A stretch of 64,000 nt of DNA from positions 5,460,019-5,524,018 of the forward strand of contig KL647289.1 of NCBI GenBank assembly GCA_000727475.1, written 5' to 3'. The notes below the pieces were generated by a model. That model saw nothing but the letters and a program-made list of their open reading frames with translations, was not told where the DNA came from and made no database searches. The DNA is from Sarcocystis neurona. Its lineage: Eukaryota; Apicomplexa; Conoidasida; Eucoccidiorida; Sarcocystidae. The position numbers and the translations under genes are program-made. Below, one piece after another: positions 11,601-21,741 of this stretch (position 1 is the first letter of the stretch; each line of letters begins with the position of its first letter).

Positions 11601-12904
11601 CAGAGACGTCTAGATACGCATTATATATAGGTATATATATACATGCGTGTGTATGTGTGTACATTTATTTGTGGGTATAGTTTTACATATAGTTGTGTAC
11701 GCGTGCATACACATATTTATTTACAGATCGAGGTGCGTACACGCATGCGTAGAGAGTCACAGGTAGGAAAGAACAGCGGGATGGAGTGTAGGAGATGCGT
11801 TTCTGCAAGCGTGGCCGGTGGTAGCCTGTGACGAGTGTTTGTTGTCCTGATACTTTTTGATGGAGTTGGGCTCCTCCTTTTACCGGCAAAGTGAATTTTT
11901 TTCCGTCGCAGTTGGATAATGTGGCAAAGGCGTTCTACAGGAAATTCCATGTAGTCGCTCTAGATATAGAAATCCACGTTGCGCTCTGTGGAGTGTCTCC
12001 GTCGTTATCAAGTGCCAACGAAGCTAACAACTACCTTGTATAGGTAGACAGAACTGCTTGCTTTATCTGTTGACGGTGATACATATAAGTACGCTTCCAC
12101 TATACTTTATCTGTTGAAGTTGATACATATAAGTACGCTTCCACTATACGTGATTATATACACCGATGTATACATACATATATATGTATATATAGGGAGA
12201 GACGAAAAAAGAAAGAGGTAGAGACAGTTGACAACATCAGTATCAAAAGGGCGGAATTATTTTGCACGACGACCATAATAACATTAGTTAGATGAATAAC
12301 GGATTCGTTGCCAGTGCTTTCACGTGAATTGTTAAAATAGAGAGAGGGCACGAAGTGAGCTGCAGCGGAGAAGACGCTGACGTCAAGAAGATAAAAGGTT
12401 GCTCTGCTGCTTTGTGATGGAGGAGCGTGTTCATGTCTTCTCACGATTATACTATCAGCGAACTGCTGTTGTAAGTATAGCTCTTGAACTGTTGCACTTA
12501 GAGATACGTATTTTATAGATTTGCTGTGTGAGAGATTCCAGCTGTACAGTCGGTGGGCTGTGTGTACGCCGCGGGGGTGTGCTTGCTTGTGGGGTGCTGC
12601 AGATATGGTGCTTCCTGAGAACTCTCCTTTACGAGACTTCCTCCTCCCATCTGCAGCCGAAGGTGCTACAAGTGCAGCTTTCGATTATTCGGCCGCTGCT
12701 GCTGCTGCTGCTTCTCCGCCTGCTGCGGCTGGTGCCGGGGCGAAGAAATATGAAACGGCAGCAGCACGTTGCCGCAGCAGCAGCTGCGATGTGGACGCAG
12801 CATGGGGCACAGGAGCTATTGAAAAGCTTGAGACCATTGCAGCAGCAGCACTCGGGCCTCACGTCGTTTCTCAACAAAACGAATTCTCTTTTTGCTGCCA
12901 GTGA
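826..12904 (+). CDS. FtsJ/cap-2'-O-methyltransferase-like protein (multi-exon locus)
   Basis: The best-supported exons are 3530-4312 (5' edge unclear), 5846-6127, 8853-9352, 11001-11269 and 12603-12904. They join in phases 0, 0, 2 and 1. The central part reads as the second half of an RrmJ/FtsJ Rossmann fold of the CMTR1/CMTR2 class: a beta-strand with VYADVTG where the family has the catalytic Asp, then GEGGDLVLRMHG where it has GG-F-K, then LYVPPSLPVWKNQRFFVG where it has KP-SR-E-Y-V. The helix and Leu/Ala-rich segments that follow also fit. Proteins of this family act in the nucleus, methylating the 2'-O of the first or second transcribed nucleotide of capped mRNA. Lys of GG-F-K appears as Arg and the late Glu as Gln, so activity is doubtful. 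Exons near 826-1318, 2155-2247 and 2519 are joined in phase to each other but less securely to this gene. The 5' end may lie outside the window. Confidence 0.6.
1319..2154 (+). repeat. CTG-rich intron
   Basis: This is a GT-AG interval (GTATGC to GTGCTGCAG) linking exons a and b in phase. It holds long CTG runs, including two copies of a unit in which CTG repeats are followed by GGTTACACCTACG (about 2010-2075). Confidence 0.45.
2155..2247 (+). CDS. Candidate exon b of FtsJ-like gene
   Basis: A 93-nt exon between GTGCTGCAG and a GTAAG donor. It completes the phase-1 codon from exon a (G+CC). The product includes DVQLSRFADDHMLAVLMEKR, with a mixed composition unlike the repeats around it. It ends in phase 1. 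No family was recognised for this segment. Confidence 0.5.
2519..2628 (+). CDS. Candidate exon c of FtsJ-like gene
   Basis: Following acceptor AAATAG, the sequence completes the phase-1 codon of exon b (T+CA). It encodes a helix-like segment including LLLRIIRSFEEAAARSRTAA. A GTATAC donor after 2628 would end it in phase 0, but the frame stays open for about 100 nt more, so the 3' edge is uncertain. Confidence 0.35.
2629..3529 (+). repeat. CTG-rich probable intron with TA, GATA and 15-bp repeats
   Basis: It contains (TA)n at about 2720-2742, GATA/GGTAGATA repeats at 2749-2788, CTG-rich sequence at 2888-3370, and a degenerate 15-bp repeat at about 3370-3480 (GCTGCTTTGCCTGCC type, reading as a five-residue Ala/Pro repeat). 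It ends with CCTTTGCAG near 3514, a credible 3' splice site. Confidence 0.4.
3530..4312 (+). CDS. Exon d of FtsJ-like gene (Ser/Gln-rich, 5' edge uncertain)
   Basis: The forward frame ends at GAGCTGTGCAAG|GTAAAA in phase 0. It carries a long Ser/Asn run (about 3735-3835), further Ser and Gln runs, and a closing segment GENVVNVLEAYTSGINSKEL. That segment fits the part of cap methyltransferases preceding the catalytic Asp strand, supporting linkage to exon e. The likely acceptor is CTTTGCAG near 3514. The homopolymers are typical of Eimeria coding sequence. Confidence 0.5.
4313..5845 (+). repeat. Intron with TA/TATG repeats and a roughly 200-bp tandem repeat
   Basis: No gene was seen. TA-rich stretches alternate with TGTG and CTCT sequence. 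Between about 5160 and 5620 a diverged repeat of roughly 190-210 bp recurs, with anchors such as GGGCCTGTAGTGCC near 5190, GGGCTTGTGGTGCC near 5397, and a weaker third copy near 5575. The 3' end is CTG-rich (5750-5830), leading into the acceptor of exon e. Confidence 0.55.
5846..6127 (+). CDS. Exon e: FtsJ-like domain, Asp strand
   Basis: The exon begins after TGCGCAG (or in the same frame after GTGTGCAG at 5854) and ends CTGCAG|GTGAGC in phase 0. It carries an Ala run and a Glu run, then KVPLVYADVTGLEQL, which matches the position of the ADGG catalytic-Asp strand of CMTR proteins. The helix that follows, EMGSAVLLAAQVLQ, matches the helix before the GG-F-K strand. Confidence 0.65.
7147..7381. 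other. Assembly gap (235 N)
   Basis: Unknown bases inside the intron. Both flanks hold a TA array followed by related sequence (TAGTAGTAGAGATCTCT on the left, TAGGTAGGAAGATCTCT on the right), so the gap lies within a tandem repeat. Confidence 0.95.
8380..8760 (+). repeat. Degenerate tandem repeat in intron
   Basis: A short module, roughly ACTGGTGTGCGYCTCTCTNTA followed by a TA stretch, recurs near 8380, 8440, 8508, 8556, 8652, 8688 and 8730 with spacing of about 35-95 bp. The variable TA tract accounts for the spacing. Confidence 0.6.
8853..9352 (+). CDS. Exon f: FtsJ-like domain, GG-F-K and E strands
   Basis: After TTCTTTTTTTCAG the exon reads TLTILGEGGDLVLRMHGAY, matching the GGxFxxK strand of cap 2'-O-methyltransferases with Arg where Lys is expected. 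It then reads LYVPPSLPVWKNQRFFVGHS, matching the last KP-SR-E-Y-V strand with Gln where Glu is expected. An Ala/Gln/Pro-rich insert (about 9110-9260) precedes CMRANWSAEAWVLCQCLTAK, similar to the helix after the fold. The donor CTGG|GTACGC leaves phase 2. Confidence 0.7.
9353..11000 (+). repeat. Intron of TATG/TGTG microsatellites
   Basis: The GT-AG interval is dominated by TA, TATG and TGTGTATG repeats in plus orientation (clearest at 9700-9960 and 10330-10530). It ends TTTCTTGCAG. No exon was recognised. Confidence 0.6.
11001..11269 (+). CDS. Exon g of FtsJ-like gene
   Basis: The exon completes the Gly codon of exon f (GG+C) and reads WLRRANNTFLEAQIRDVTRR, then an Ala/Arg-rich part, and ends LRICVFFLQRQGVS with a phase-1 donor (G|GTATGT). 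It contains no ATG-initiated frame of its own. It is supported by phase and by non-repetitive, well-mixed composition. Confidence 0.6.
11270..12602 (+). repeat. Intron with diverged tandem repeats
   Basis: A unit of about 185-200 bp is repeated at about 11340-11530 and 11530-11760 (shared GAGCAAGTYCT, GAGACGYCT and ATATACATGC landmarks). At 12061-12104 and 12105-12148 there is an exact-period 44-bp tandem duplication with two mismatches. The interval ends GGTGCTGCAG. Confidence 0.6.
12061..12148 (+). repeat. 44-bp direct tandem duplication
   Basis: Two adjacent 44-bp copies starting CTTTATCTGTTGA differ at two positions. They lie in the last intron of the FtsJ-like gene and look recent. Confidence 0.85.
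12603..12904 (+). CDS. Terminal exon h of FtsJ-like gene
   Basis: The exon completes the phase-1 codon of exon g (G+AT = Asp) and reads DMVLPENSPLRDFLLPSAAE, then an Ala/Pro-rich part, and stops with TGA at 12902-12904. The alternative frame is also open and runs to a GTGAGC donor at 12936, so the gene could extend further; splice phase favours the TGA-terminated frame. Confidence 0.5.
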
Positions 12905-14031
12905 AGCGAACCGACAGGACAGCAGCCGATTCATGGTGAGCACGCCGTTTGTGTAAATACAGACACATACATAACGGACAAAAACTGCGTCTTTCAGCAG
13001 CAAGGGCGGAGCTGCAGCAGCGTCAGTGCCGTCACTAGCAACAACGGCAGCAGCAGCAGCTCCAGCTGCAGATTTAGCAGCCGTCCTAAAAGCAGCAAGG
13101 GCGGCGACAGCAGTACGTCAACTGTCGAAGAAGCGAAAGAGCGTGGACACCGACAACTTACGCGACACGCACGGTATACCGTTTGTGGTTTATATATGCA
13201 CATACAAGTACAATACGCGCATGTGTGTATATGTATACATATATAGCGAAAATGGAATAGATTTGCGTACACGCGTGTCTCAATTCGCAGTGTATACCTA
13301 AGGGTGTTTTTTCACATATATAAATATATATGTGTACACGTATGTATGTGTATATAATAAATGATGTGTAAGTATATATCTGTATATGCGTTATGTGTGT
13401 ACATACTCACGTTTGTGTACGTATATGCACATACATATATATATACAATATGTGCATATGTAGATGTACGTGTATATATATATGTACCGCTACACTGGCA
13501 TAGGAATGTATACACGCATTTCTCAAATTTCGCAGTGTACCCTTGAGGTTGCAGTTGTTCATATATATACATATAATGAAATTTGTAAGTATACGCATGT
13601 ATATACATGTACGTACATTCATGTGTGTGTGTACATATTTGTGCGTATACGTATGAAAATGTGTATGCTGGGAGACTGGAATGCGTGTGTGCTCACGCAT
13701 TCTGCAGTGGGCCTCAGTCCGCAGTCCGGAGAAAAGTCTCGACACACACACGAGTTTTGGCGGTGAGTAACATCCTCCTTAGTAAAGGAGACCGCACACG
13801 TCCTAAGAGGAATTTCTCTCTACAAAGGAAACGCGATGTCAAACATCCGCGCCGTCGGTTGTTTTCGAGTGTACGTACACCATAACGTGGATTCTCCTGT
13901 CATCGTCGGGAGTTGCTTCTCCCCTCCGCTCTCTTCGTTCGTGCACAGGGCGACTCTCTGCTGCCTGGTACGGCTAGCCATGCCCGCACAACGCCCTGTA
14001 TATACGCATATACGCAGTTAGCGCTACGCAG

Positions 14032-14322
14032 GTCTACTCTGTGATAGTGCTACGTACGTGGAAGGGACGCCTTCGTCAAAGTGACGAAAACGTAGACAGG
14101 CTCTTCGCAGAGAAAAAATTCCTTGGTGACCGGACTAACTTCTTCCCCACAAGCAGGAGAGAACGCGCAAAACGTATCTGCGCGCGCCCCCGTGACGTGC
14201 AACGTCGTGAAAAGAAAAAGTGCCGGGCCCGCACCGCACGGAGGAAAATAAAAAAACGCGCCTTCTGGCGTGGTACGGCGAAAGGAAGAAAGGGTGCCAT
14301 CTTCTCAAGCAGAAGAAAGTAG
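14032..14322 (+). CDS. Basic Lys/Arg-rich open segment, unassigned
   Basis: An open segment after CTACGCAG, ending in TAG at 14320-14322. It is strongly basic (repeated KKK/RRK/KKR clusters) with a more ordinary start (VLRTWKGRLRQSDENVDRL). It has no ATG in frame, so it would have to be an exon. It could be an alternative end of the FtsJ-like gene, or chance. No family recognised. Confidence 0.2.
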   Translation, partial: VYSVIVLRTWKGRLRQSDENVDRLFAEKKFLGDRTNFFPTSRRERAKRICARPRDVQRREKKKCRARTARRKIKKRAFWRGTAKGRKGAIFSSRRK

Positions 14323-16059
14323 TAACGGTGTCAAAGAAAGAGCTTATTCTCCATTGAATAAGAGTCAAAAAGACAAAAACGGGACTTTCACGTGGCAGAA
14401 ACCGAAGACACTGCTACATGAACAGACCTACTTGCGCATCTCACGAGGTACACAAGCACATAATATATATATATGCTTACGTACACCCAGCAATATACAT
14501 ATACATATACGCAGATATCCCTTCCTTATGTACCTCCATAGGCGCTAGACGGCGGTAGGGCGAGCGAACAAAAAACAGTTGAAATTCTCGGTGTCCTGTT
14601 TGCAAGCCTTATACAGAAGTCCACACGTATATACAGAGCGAGATACAAGTCGCCACTACGTGCAGAGACATATACATACATACATACATACATACACGCA
14701 AAGAGGGGCATGGATTCCCCATAAATACAGATGCATATTTATAGAGAGAGACAGAAAAAAAAACCCAGACAGACAGACAGACTCCGCACTAAACGGATAC
14801 ATACGCTGGTGTGTGTACATATATATATATTAATATTTCGTTATGATAGATATATTTTATCAAGTGTACACATTATTGTGTATATATATATATATCTAAG
14901 CATGGCTGTGCGTCGCTGAACATGGGGAGGCGGATAGAAGCTGTTAATTCTCCACGCGAAAGAAGACTTTCCTTGCCGTTAGACAGAACAGTACATCTTT
15001 GCATGCACTTCCCTACGTCAATTCATTTTTTTCGAGAAAACCTCCGACGCATGCAGGCCAGGCAAACCCTTCCTACTTGCACACGGCGAACAGCAGGAGT
15101 ACAGAACTGAAGCTCTTCACTCCATCTCAATCTCTTGTGCAGTACTCTTGAAAAATCAAGCCATACTGGCAGTATACATACGTACACACATACACGGGCC
15201 ACCACACCGTACACACGTATGTACAGTACCTACTGGTATGCCTCTATGAAAACAGACTTATATCCGCGATGTATGCAAGGCCTGAGTACGCTGCCTGCTA
15301 CGTACATATATGTAAGAACGTACATATACACACACGTATGAATATATGTATATGTATATATATATGTATTTATATATATACGTATAAAGGCAGCACATGA
15401 ATAACGACTTATTGACGCAAGCGCGTGCAAAGAGAGCAGGACAGTTGAACTCGGAAGAAGGTATAAAAAGAGGCTGCTCCTCTGACTCTGCAAAGAGTGG
15501 AAAGCCACAAGAGTCCACATATTCTTGACTTTAAACATGGACTTTTCTTGTACTCGTATACAACTATTCATCCTACGTATACATATACATGTACGTGTAT
15601 GCACACAGACGCGTTATACTGCACTGTTACCCGTGTATAGCCAAGAACCCACACCTATGGACACGTATCAGATAACTTCTCATGCGTGCCTGTGTGAATG
15701 TACGTAGAGCGAGGAACGTGAGTACAGGTATATACCCGGACACGTACAAGTAAACCACAGACCCGCACACATTCTAAGTACGGCCTGCAGATATAAAAAT
15801 ATATCGTAGCATCCGTCTCTGCAAATATGAACGAATCTCCGGGTATCAGTATGTGTGAGAACTACGGGCAAGCAAAAGAAGCAGCAACGCGCTGCGTGCA
15901 GCCAATGGCTGAAGCTGCGCAGCGCATGCAGACGCGTGGCATCCTCGGTCATTTTCGAGAAGACAGCTTCCCCAGGACACAGGGCCAACAAAGGGAAAAA
16001 TAAGGAGGAGAATTGCCACGCAGGCGCACTGCCGGTAGAAGGGCTGCTGCACGCGTCTA

Positions 16060-16260
16060 ACAAAACGACCGGCTGCTGCAAGACCCGCTTCTGCTGCTGC
16101 ACGACCTGCTGCTGCTGCATACACTGCTTCTGCTGCTGCAGAAATTGCTTCTGCTGCAGCGAGAACCGCTTCCGTTGTTGCGTGACCTGCAGCTGTTGCT
16201 GCGTGACCTGCTTCAGCTGCTACCCTACCTGCTTTTGCTACGGCAGGAAGTGCCTCTGCT
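16060..16260. repeat. Degenerate 15-bp repeat (CTG-type)
   Basis: About twelve imperfect 15-18-bp units of the type TGCTGCTGCANNACC. On the minus strand they read as an Ala-rich AAEA-like repeat, on the plus strand as Cys-rich. The unit resembles the 15-bp repeat at 3370-3480. No protein family is implied. Confidence 0.55.
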
Positions 16261-16617
16261 GCTTTGCCGCACGGCAGCACTTCACGTCTGCCGCGCTCGG
16301 TGGAAGGAACTCCTGCGGGTCTGCATGCGACGCTTCTGCTGCTGCTGTTGCTGCTCCGCCCAGAAAACAGGCCACACGTACGCGCCGGCGCTTCCCTCAG
16401 CAACATCCTGCACGGTGTAGCACAGCCGCGGGAGTGCGAGCAACGTGGGCAGCCGCAGGAATACGAGCCACGTGGGCAGCCGCAGGATTTTTGCAGCCTG
16501 CGGTCGCCACCACAAGAGGCTGCTGCGCAACTCCGTGGGTCTGGGACGCCTGCACCCGCAAGAACAGCAGCTAGCTGAGACGAGACACGCCTCTATTGGT
16601 GTAGCTAGCAGCAAGCA

Positions 16618-16800
16618 AGATGCCTGCTGCTCCACGCGCAGATAACGACACGCAGGAGCAGCAGCAGCAGCAGCTTGTCAGATGCAGACTCTTGTTGCTC
16701 CACACGCAGTTAACGGCAGGCGCGAGCAGCAGCAGCAGCAGCAGTAGGTCGCCAGATGCAGACTCTCGTTGCTCCGCATGCAGGGGCGCGACTCGCCGCA
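16618..16800 (+). repeat. About 75-bp repeat containing CAG run, three copies
   Basis: Anchors near 16618, 16680 and 16755 (GATGC-GACTC-TGTTGCTCC-C-CGCAG) each lead into or out of a CAG run. A second short repeat of 27 bp (CAGCCGCAGGA-TACGAGC type) lies at about 16430-16490. Confidence 0.6.
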
Positions 16801-17164
16801 GCTGCTGCTCCTGCGCGCCGCGCAGAAAAGCGCAGATCGGCGGCCCGCGAAGCTTGTCATATTGCTGGCATGAGGCCTACTGAATACATGCCTGGTGCAG
16901 CACTCCAACGACGTTGTTGTGCGCACTGTAGCCTGAGGGAAGCAGCAGCAGTACACTAGTTGCATTAGGAACATATGTATCGTTAATAGGTGGTTGACAA
17001 AAGAATAACAATATACCTCCTACTACATGACTACAATGTACTCGCAGCCACAAGGAGAGAGCGAGAAAAGCCTGAAACGGTCGCCGTTGCATTTTTGACA
17101 GATACTACGATATAAAAAAGCCGACGCCACGTACATGCTGGTCCCGCCTCGTGCTCGGGCCACG

Positions 17165-17478
17165 TCACAGCTCCTTCACCGCTTCCTTCCACAGACTCAC
17201 CCTTCGTCGCTTTACCTCCTTCACAACGCGTGGCTTTACACCCACGTCTAACGTACTTCCGTGATTGTCTATAACCCGAAGGAGAGCAGCAGCAGCAGCA
17301 CGCCTGGAGGCGGGTGTGAAAGAGCACAGACGTCTTGATGTCTGCTGCTGCTGCTGTTTGGACGTCGAACGTCTGCTGTTGTACATGCAGTGTGGGACGC
17401 CTGAAAGTGCGCAAGCTGCCGGGAGGGGCGAAGATGTGTCATCCCAAGGTGTGTTCCCTCCGGCTTCCAGATACTTCG
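17165..17478 (-). CDS. Possible terminal NOSIP exon
   Basis: After GTTTGCAAAG this frame accepts the phase-1 base of exon 9 (T+CG) and reads [19 protein letters not shown], then a Gln run and a Lys/Arg-rich tail to a stop at 17165. The tail would be longer than in other NOSIP proteins and the acceptor is weak, so another exon may be the true end. Confidence 0.3.
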
Positions 17479-17922
17479 CTTTGCAAACGTGGGAGTTTCT
17501 ACACATCGTTCCGTCCGAAAAAAGTCAACTTCCCACCACACGGAAAAACATCCACAAACAAACATTTATATATGCATCTATCTTTCTACAAATATATATA
17601 TATATATATGAGAGAGAGATTCGTGGTGACGTCTGTACTCATCTGGACGACACACCCAAGTTCGTCGCTGCTGCGGGTTTCATAGTTTGTGGGCGACAGA
17701 GAGAAATAGAAACAGACCAGTCACTAGACGGCCACGTCAACAAGTACAGAGAGAGAGACAGGGACAGAAACAGATACACAGGTACATGTATCGGTGGAAA
17801 TACATATAGATATATATATATACAGATTATATATAATATATACATATATATATAATATATACATATATATATACGGATGAATGCATGTAGATATATGTAC
17901 ACATGTATACATATATATATAC

Positions 17923-17954
<32 letters not shown>

Positions 17955-19471
17955 TTATATGTAGGATGATGTGTCTATGCGTACATGTATATGTAATACA
18001 TAATATATGGATGCGTAGCTATACGAGTGAAGAGCTGGTACAGGAGAAACACGCAGATAAATATATTGGAGAAAGTGCATATATATCATATATGCACAGA
18101 TCGTCAGATCGAAGCATATACACGTATACATATGTACATGTGTACACACAGATAGATAAATATAGATATATATAAGAGATCGACCGATAGATATATATGT
18201 ATAAGTAGTATATTGTCTATACGCGTAAACCTATACGTAACACGTAATATGAATACATAAGTGTACACGTGTGTGCATGTGACACGGGGATATTTTTACG
18301 GAGATAAAATTTACACCAAGTGTCTCTAGAGCTCAAGAGGCATACATCTGCGCTAATACATTTACGTTGACTCACATGTGTCTATTAAATATATTCATGG
18401 TAATACACATCATATGTAATATATACACGTATATGAATACAGACAGTCACACGTGGAGCCACAGAGTAGACAGACGCTACGTACATGTGCCTACGTAGGC
18501 ATGTACATCTATGTATATATACACATTTTTATACATATACGTGTATTTACAAAGTAGAAGTATACAGATATATGCATGTTTCCAGAGTAGAAATAAATAC
18601 ATAAGTATATATATATATATCGATGTGTGCATAGATACACGTGTACACATGGTGTGTATATATATACATACACACATATGTATATATACTTACAGAGTTC
18701 AAGAGGACTACGTGCACGTACCTCAGCAAAGAATCCTGTCCTTACTGCAGTGGGCGAAGGTGAGCAGGTAATGAGCGAAGTGCCTGGCTCACGTACCACT
18801 CCCGTCATCTGCCCACTCGTATGCGTATATACTCCCATGCACACAGATACATTTGTGTGTGCACCACACAGCAAAGAAATAACGGCGTGTAAATACACAC
18901 TCATATGTATCCAGTATTAAACCTTCATACGAATGTATATATATCCATATATACTTGCACACATATACATATGGATGCGATTGTTTGCACACTATACTTT
19001 CAGGTATACTATATATGAGACGACACATACACTGATACTGTGATATCTATACATGTATATATATATAGTTCTGGCGGCGTCGACTTGGTAGTTACTCACA
19101 GACCGAGGCACACATACACACAGAGAGAGACAGGCAAAGGCCCACGCAAAGGAATCTACTACACACACGTACATACATCCATGGACAGAGGGAGCAGTTT
19201 GGCGAGACAGACGAAGGGGGATCGCATGCAGATAACTTGAGAAATGTCAGACCTGTTCCGCCCGGGACGAGGGGAGTAATATCGGCGCGAGTGACGACTC
19301 TTTCGCCGTAGAAACCGCCGCTCTTCTTGTCCAGCACATACTTCTCTAAGCAGTCCTGCAGCCACCCCACCACGTCACGCAGCAACACACAAAAATCTAC
19401 CCATACAAATCTATGTACACATATATATATATACATATAGTTTTGTGCGCAGAGACGTCTTTTCTTTACAT

Positions 19472-19506
<35 letters not shown>

Positions 19507-20944
19507 TATATATGTATACATACACTCTCATACTCTCATACACATGCACATCTACATTACATATATATACACGTTGAAGCACGTATACAAGCATCACACA
19601 CGCACACACACACCTACCTCTGCGTACATACATATATATATATACATAAACGTATATATGCATATATTCACACACACACACACACGCATATTCCCACAAT
19701 GTTGCAGATCGATAGAAGCAGAAAAGCTAACAGCAGGTGAGAAGGTGAAAGTAGAAAAAAGAAACGTAATTACCTGGAGGATAATATCTCCTGAGAAATT
19801 CACTGCCGCCGCCTTTTGCGTTGTGATGGGCCTCTTCGAGACGGCGCAGACCCACCTGCAGCCGTGTGTCGCACCGGCACACCAACACACTTTCTAACTC
19901 TGTCCCCGTCTGTACTTTATTAACCAAAAAATGTATACATATATACATACACATATACATATATCTACGCACATATATATATACATACATATATGTGGAA
20001 ATCGCATCCGCGTCGACGCGTCACAAACTTGAGCAGACGAGCGCAGCATGCATGCTAATGCAGGAGCACGCGCATATCGGCACAGACATATGCACCTATA
20101 CACACATATATGTGCGCATGCATATAGGCATATACATATGTAGAGGCATACACATATGTAGAGGCATATACATATGTAGAGGCATATACATATGTAGAGG
20201 CATATATATATGTAGAGGCATATACATATGTAGAGGCATATACATATGTAGTGGCATATACATATGTAGAGGCATATACATATGTAGCATGGTTTTCAAT
20301 GAAGGTCACACGCATCTAAGTTATAAACGGGAATTTGTCTACAAATATACGAGCACACGCACATCCGCATATATATAAATACACAAGTGGAGCACTACTT
20401 ACACTTACATACATATTCAAAGAATATACCTGTATATGTCTATATATAGCTACAGATATATATGTAATTATAGTATATCGTATATATATCTACACACGTG
20501 TATACACATTTGGCAGAGGGACACGTAAGCCACCAGAATGAGCTCCCCTCCCTACGTGTTACAGAATTCACCAATCAAACAGCGAGCAGCTGCTACTCTG
20601 ACGGCTCGCACTATTATACATATATATATATATATATGTTTATATATCTATCCATATATATATGTATTTATCTTCTTAAATATAATTTTTTCATAGACAA
20701 ATATGTCTGTGAGTGTACCGCTTCTGTGTATACATATAGTTTTGTATTTTATTACAATGGGTACATATCTTACACATATAGATATATAAGCACACCTACA
20801 CATATATATATATATATATATTTCCTGAAAGGGTTCGTTGTTCGAATTTACATATATACCTTTGCAAAATGTACTTTCTTTGTATAAAGTCACTACATGC
20901 TGAAAAAACACAAGTTGCTTCACTGGCCGTGCCTAGACCACCGA

Positions 20945-20991
<47 letters not shown>

Positions 20992-21691
20992 TNNNNNNNN
21001 NNNNNNNNNNNNNNNNNNNNNNNNNNNNNNNNNNNNNNNNNNNNNNNNNNNNNNNNNNNNNNNNNNNNNNNNNNNNNNNNNNNNNNNNNNNNNNNNNNNN
21101 NNNNNNNNNNNNNNNNNNNNNNNNNNNNNNNNNNNNNNNNNNNNNNNNNNNNNNNNNNNNNNNNNNNNNNNNNNNNNNNNNNNNNNNNNNNNNNNNNNNN
21201 NNNNNNNNNNNNNNNNNNNNNNNNNNNNNNNNNNNNNNNNNNNNNNNNNNNNNNNNNNNNNNNNNNNNNNNNNNNNNNNNNNNNNNNNNNNNNNNNNNNN
21301 NNNNNNNNNNNNNNNNNNNNNNNNNNNNNNNNNNNNNNNNNNNNNNNNNNNNNNNNNNNNNNNNNNNNNNNNNNNNNNNNNNNNNNNNNNNNNNNNNNNN
21401 NNNNNNNNNNNNNNNNNNNNNNNNNNNNNNNNNNNNNNNNNNNNNNNNNNNNNNNNNNNNNNNNNNNNNNNNNNNNNNNNNNNNNNNNNNNNNNNNNNNN
21501 NNNNNNNNNNNNNNNNNNNNNNNNNNNNNNNNNNNNNNNNNNNNNNNNNNNNNNNNNNNNNNNNNNNNNNNNNNNNNNNNNNNNNNNNNNNNNNNNNNNN
21601 NNNNNNNNNNNNNNNNNNNNNNNNNNNNNNNNNNNNNNNNNNNNNNNNNNNNNNNNNNNNNNNNNNNNNNNNNNNNNNNNNNGACCACCGA

Positions 21692-21741
<50 letters not shown>

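Larger units (their letters stand above)
12905..17164. other. Convergent intergenic region, exon-like fragments but no secure gene
   Basis: Holds the 3' flank of the plus-strand FtsJ-like gene and that of the minus-strand NOSIP gene. A roughly 240-bp repeat has anchors near 13264 and 13506 (TCTCAA-TTCGCAGTGTA). TACATA repeats near 14665-14700 have the opposite polarity to those at 13600. CTG and CAG arrays occur at 16060-16360 and 16655-16745. Splice-bounded but unassigned segments exist at 12998-13171 and 13705-13761. Confidence 0.5.

Noticed and set aside
12936..13171. Alternative continuation of the FtsJ-like gene through a GTGAGC donor and an exon at 12998
   Set aside because: It requires the frame not supported by splice phase from exon 11001-11269; kept only as an alternative.
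13705..13761. Short segment between CTGCAG and GTGAGT resembling an exon
   Set aside because: No family similarity and no phase partner identified.
15855..16574. Cys-rich frame with CCCC clusters, metallothionein-like at first glance
   Set aside because: Cysteines come from TGC in CTG-type repeats; no spacing pattern of a metal-binding protein, and the minus strand is equally open.
20096..20380. Regular 18-bp repeat considered as a CRISPR array
   Set aside because: Direct tandem without spacers, in a eukaryotic intron.
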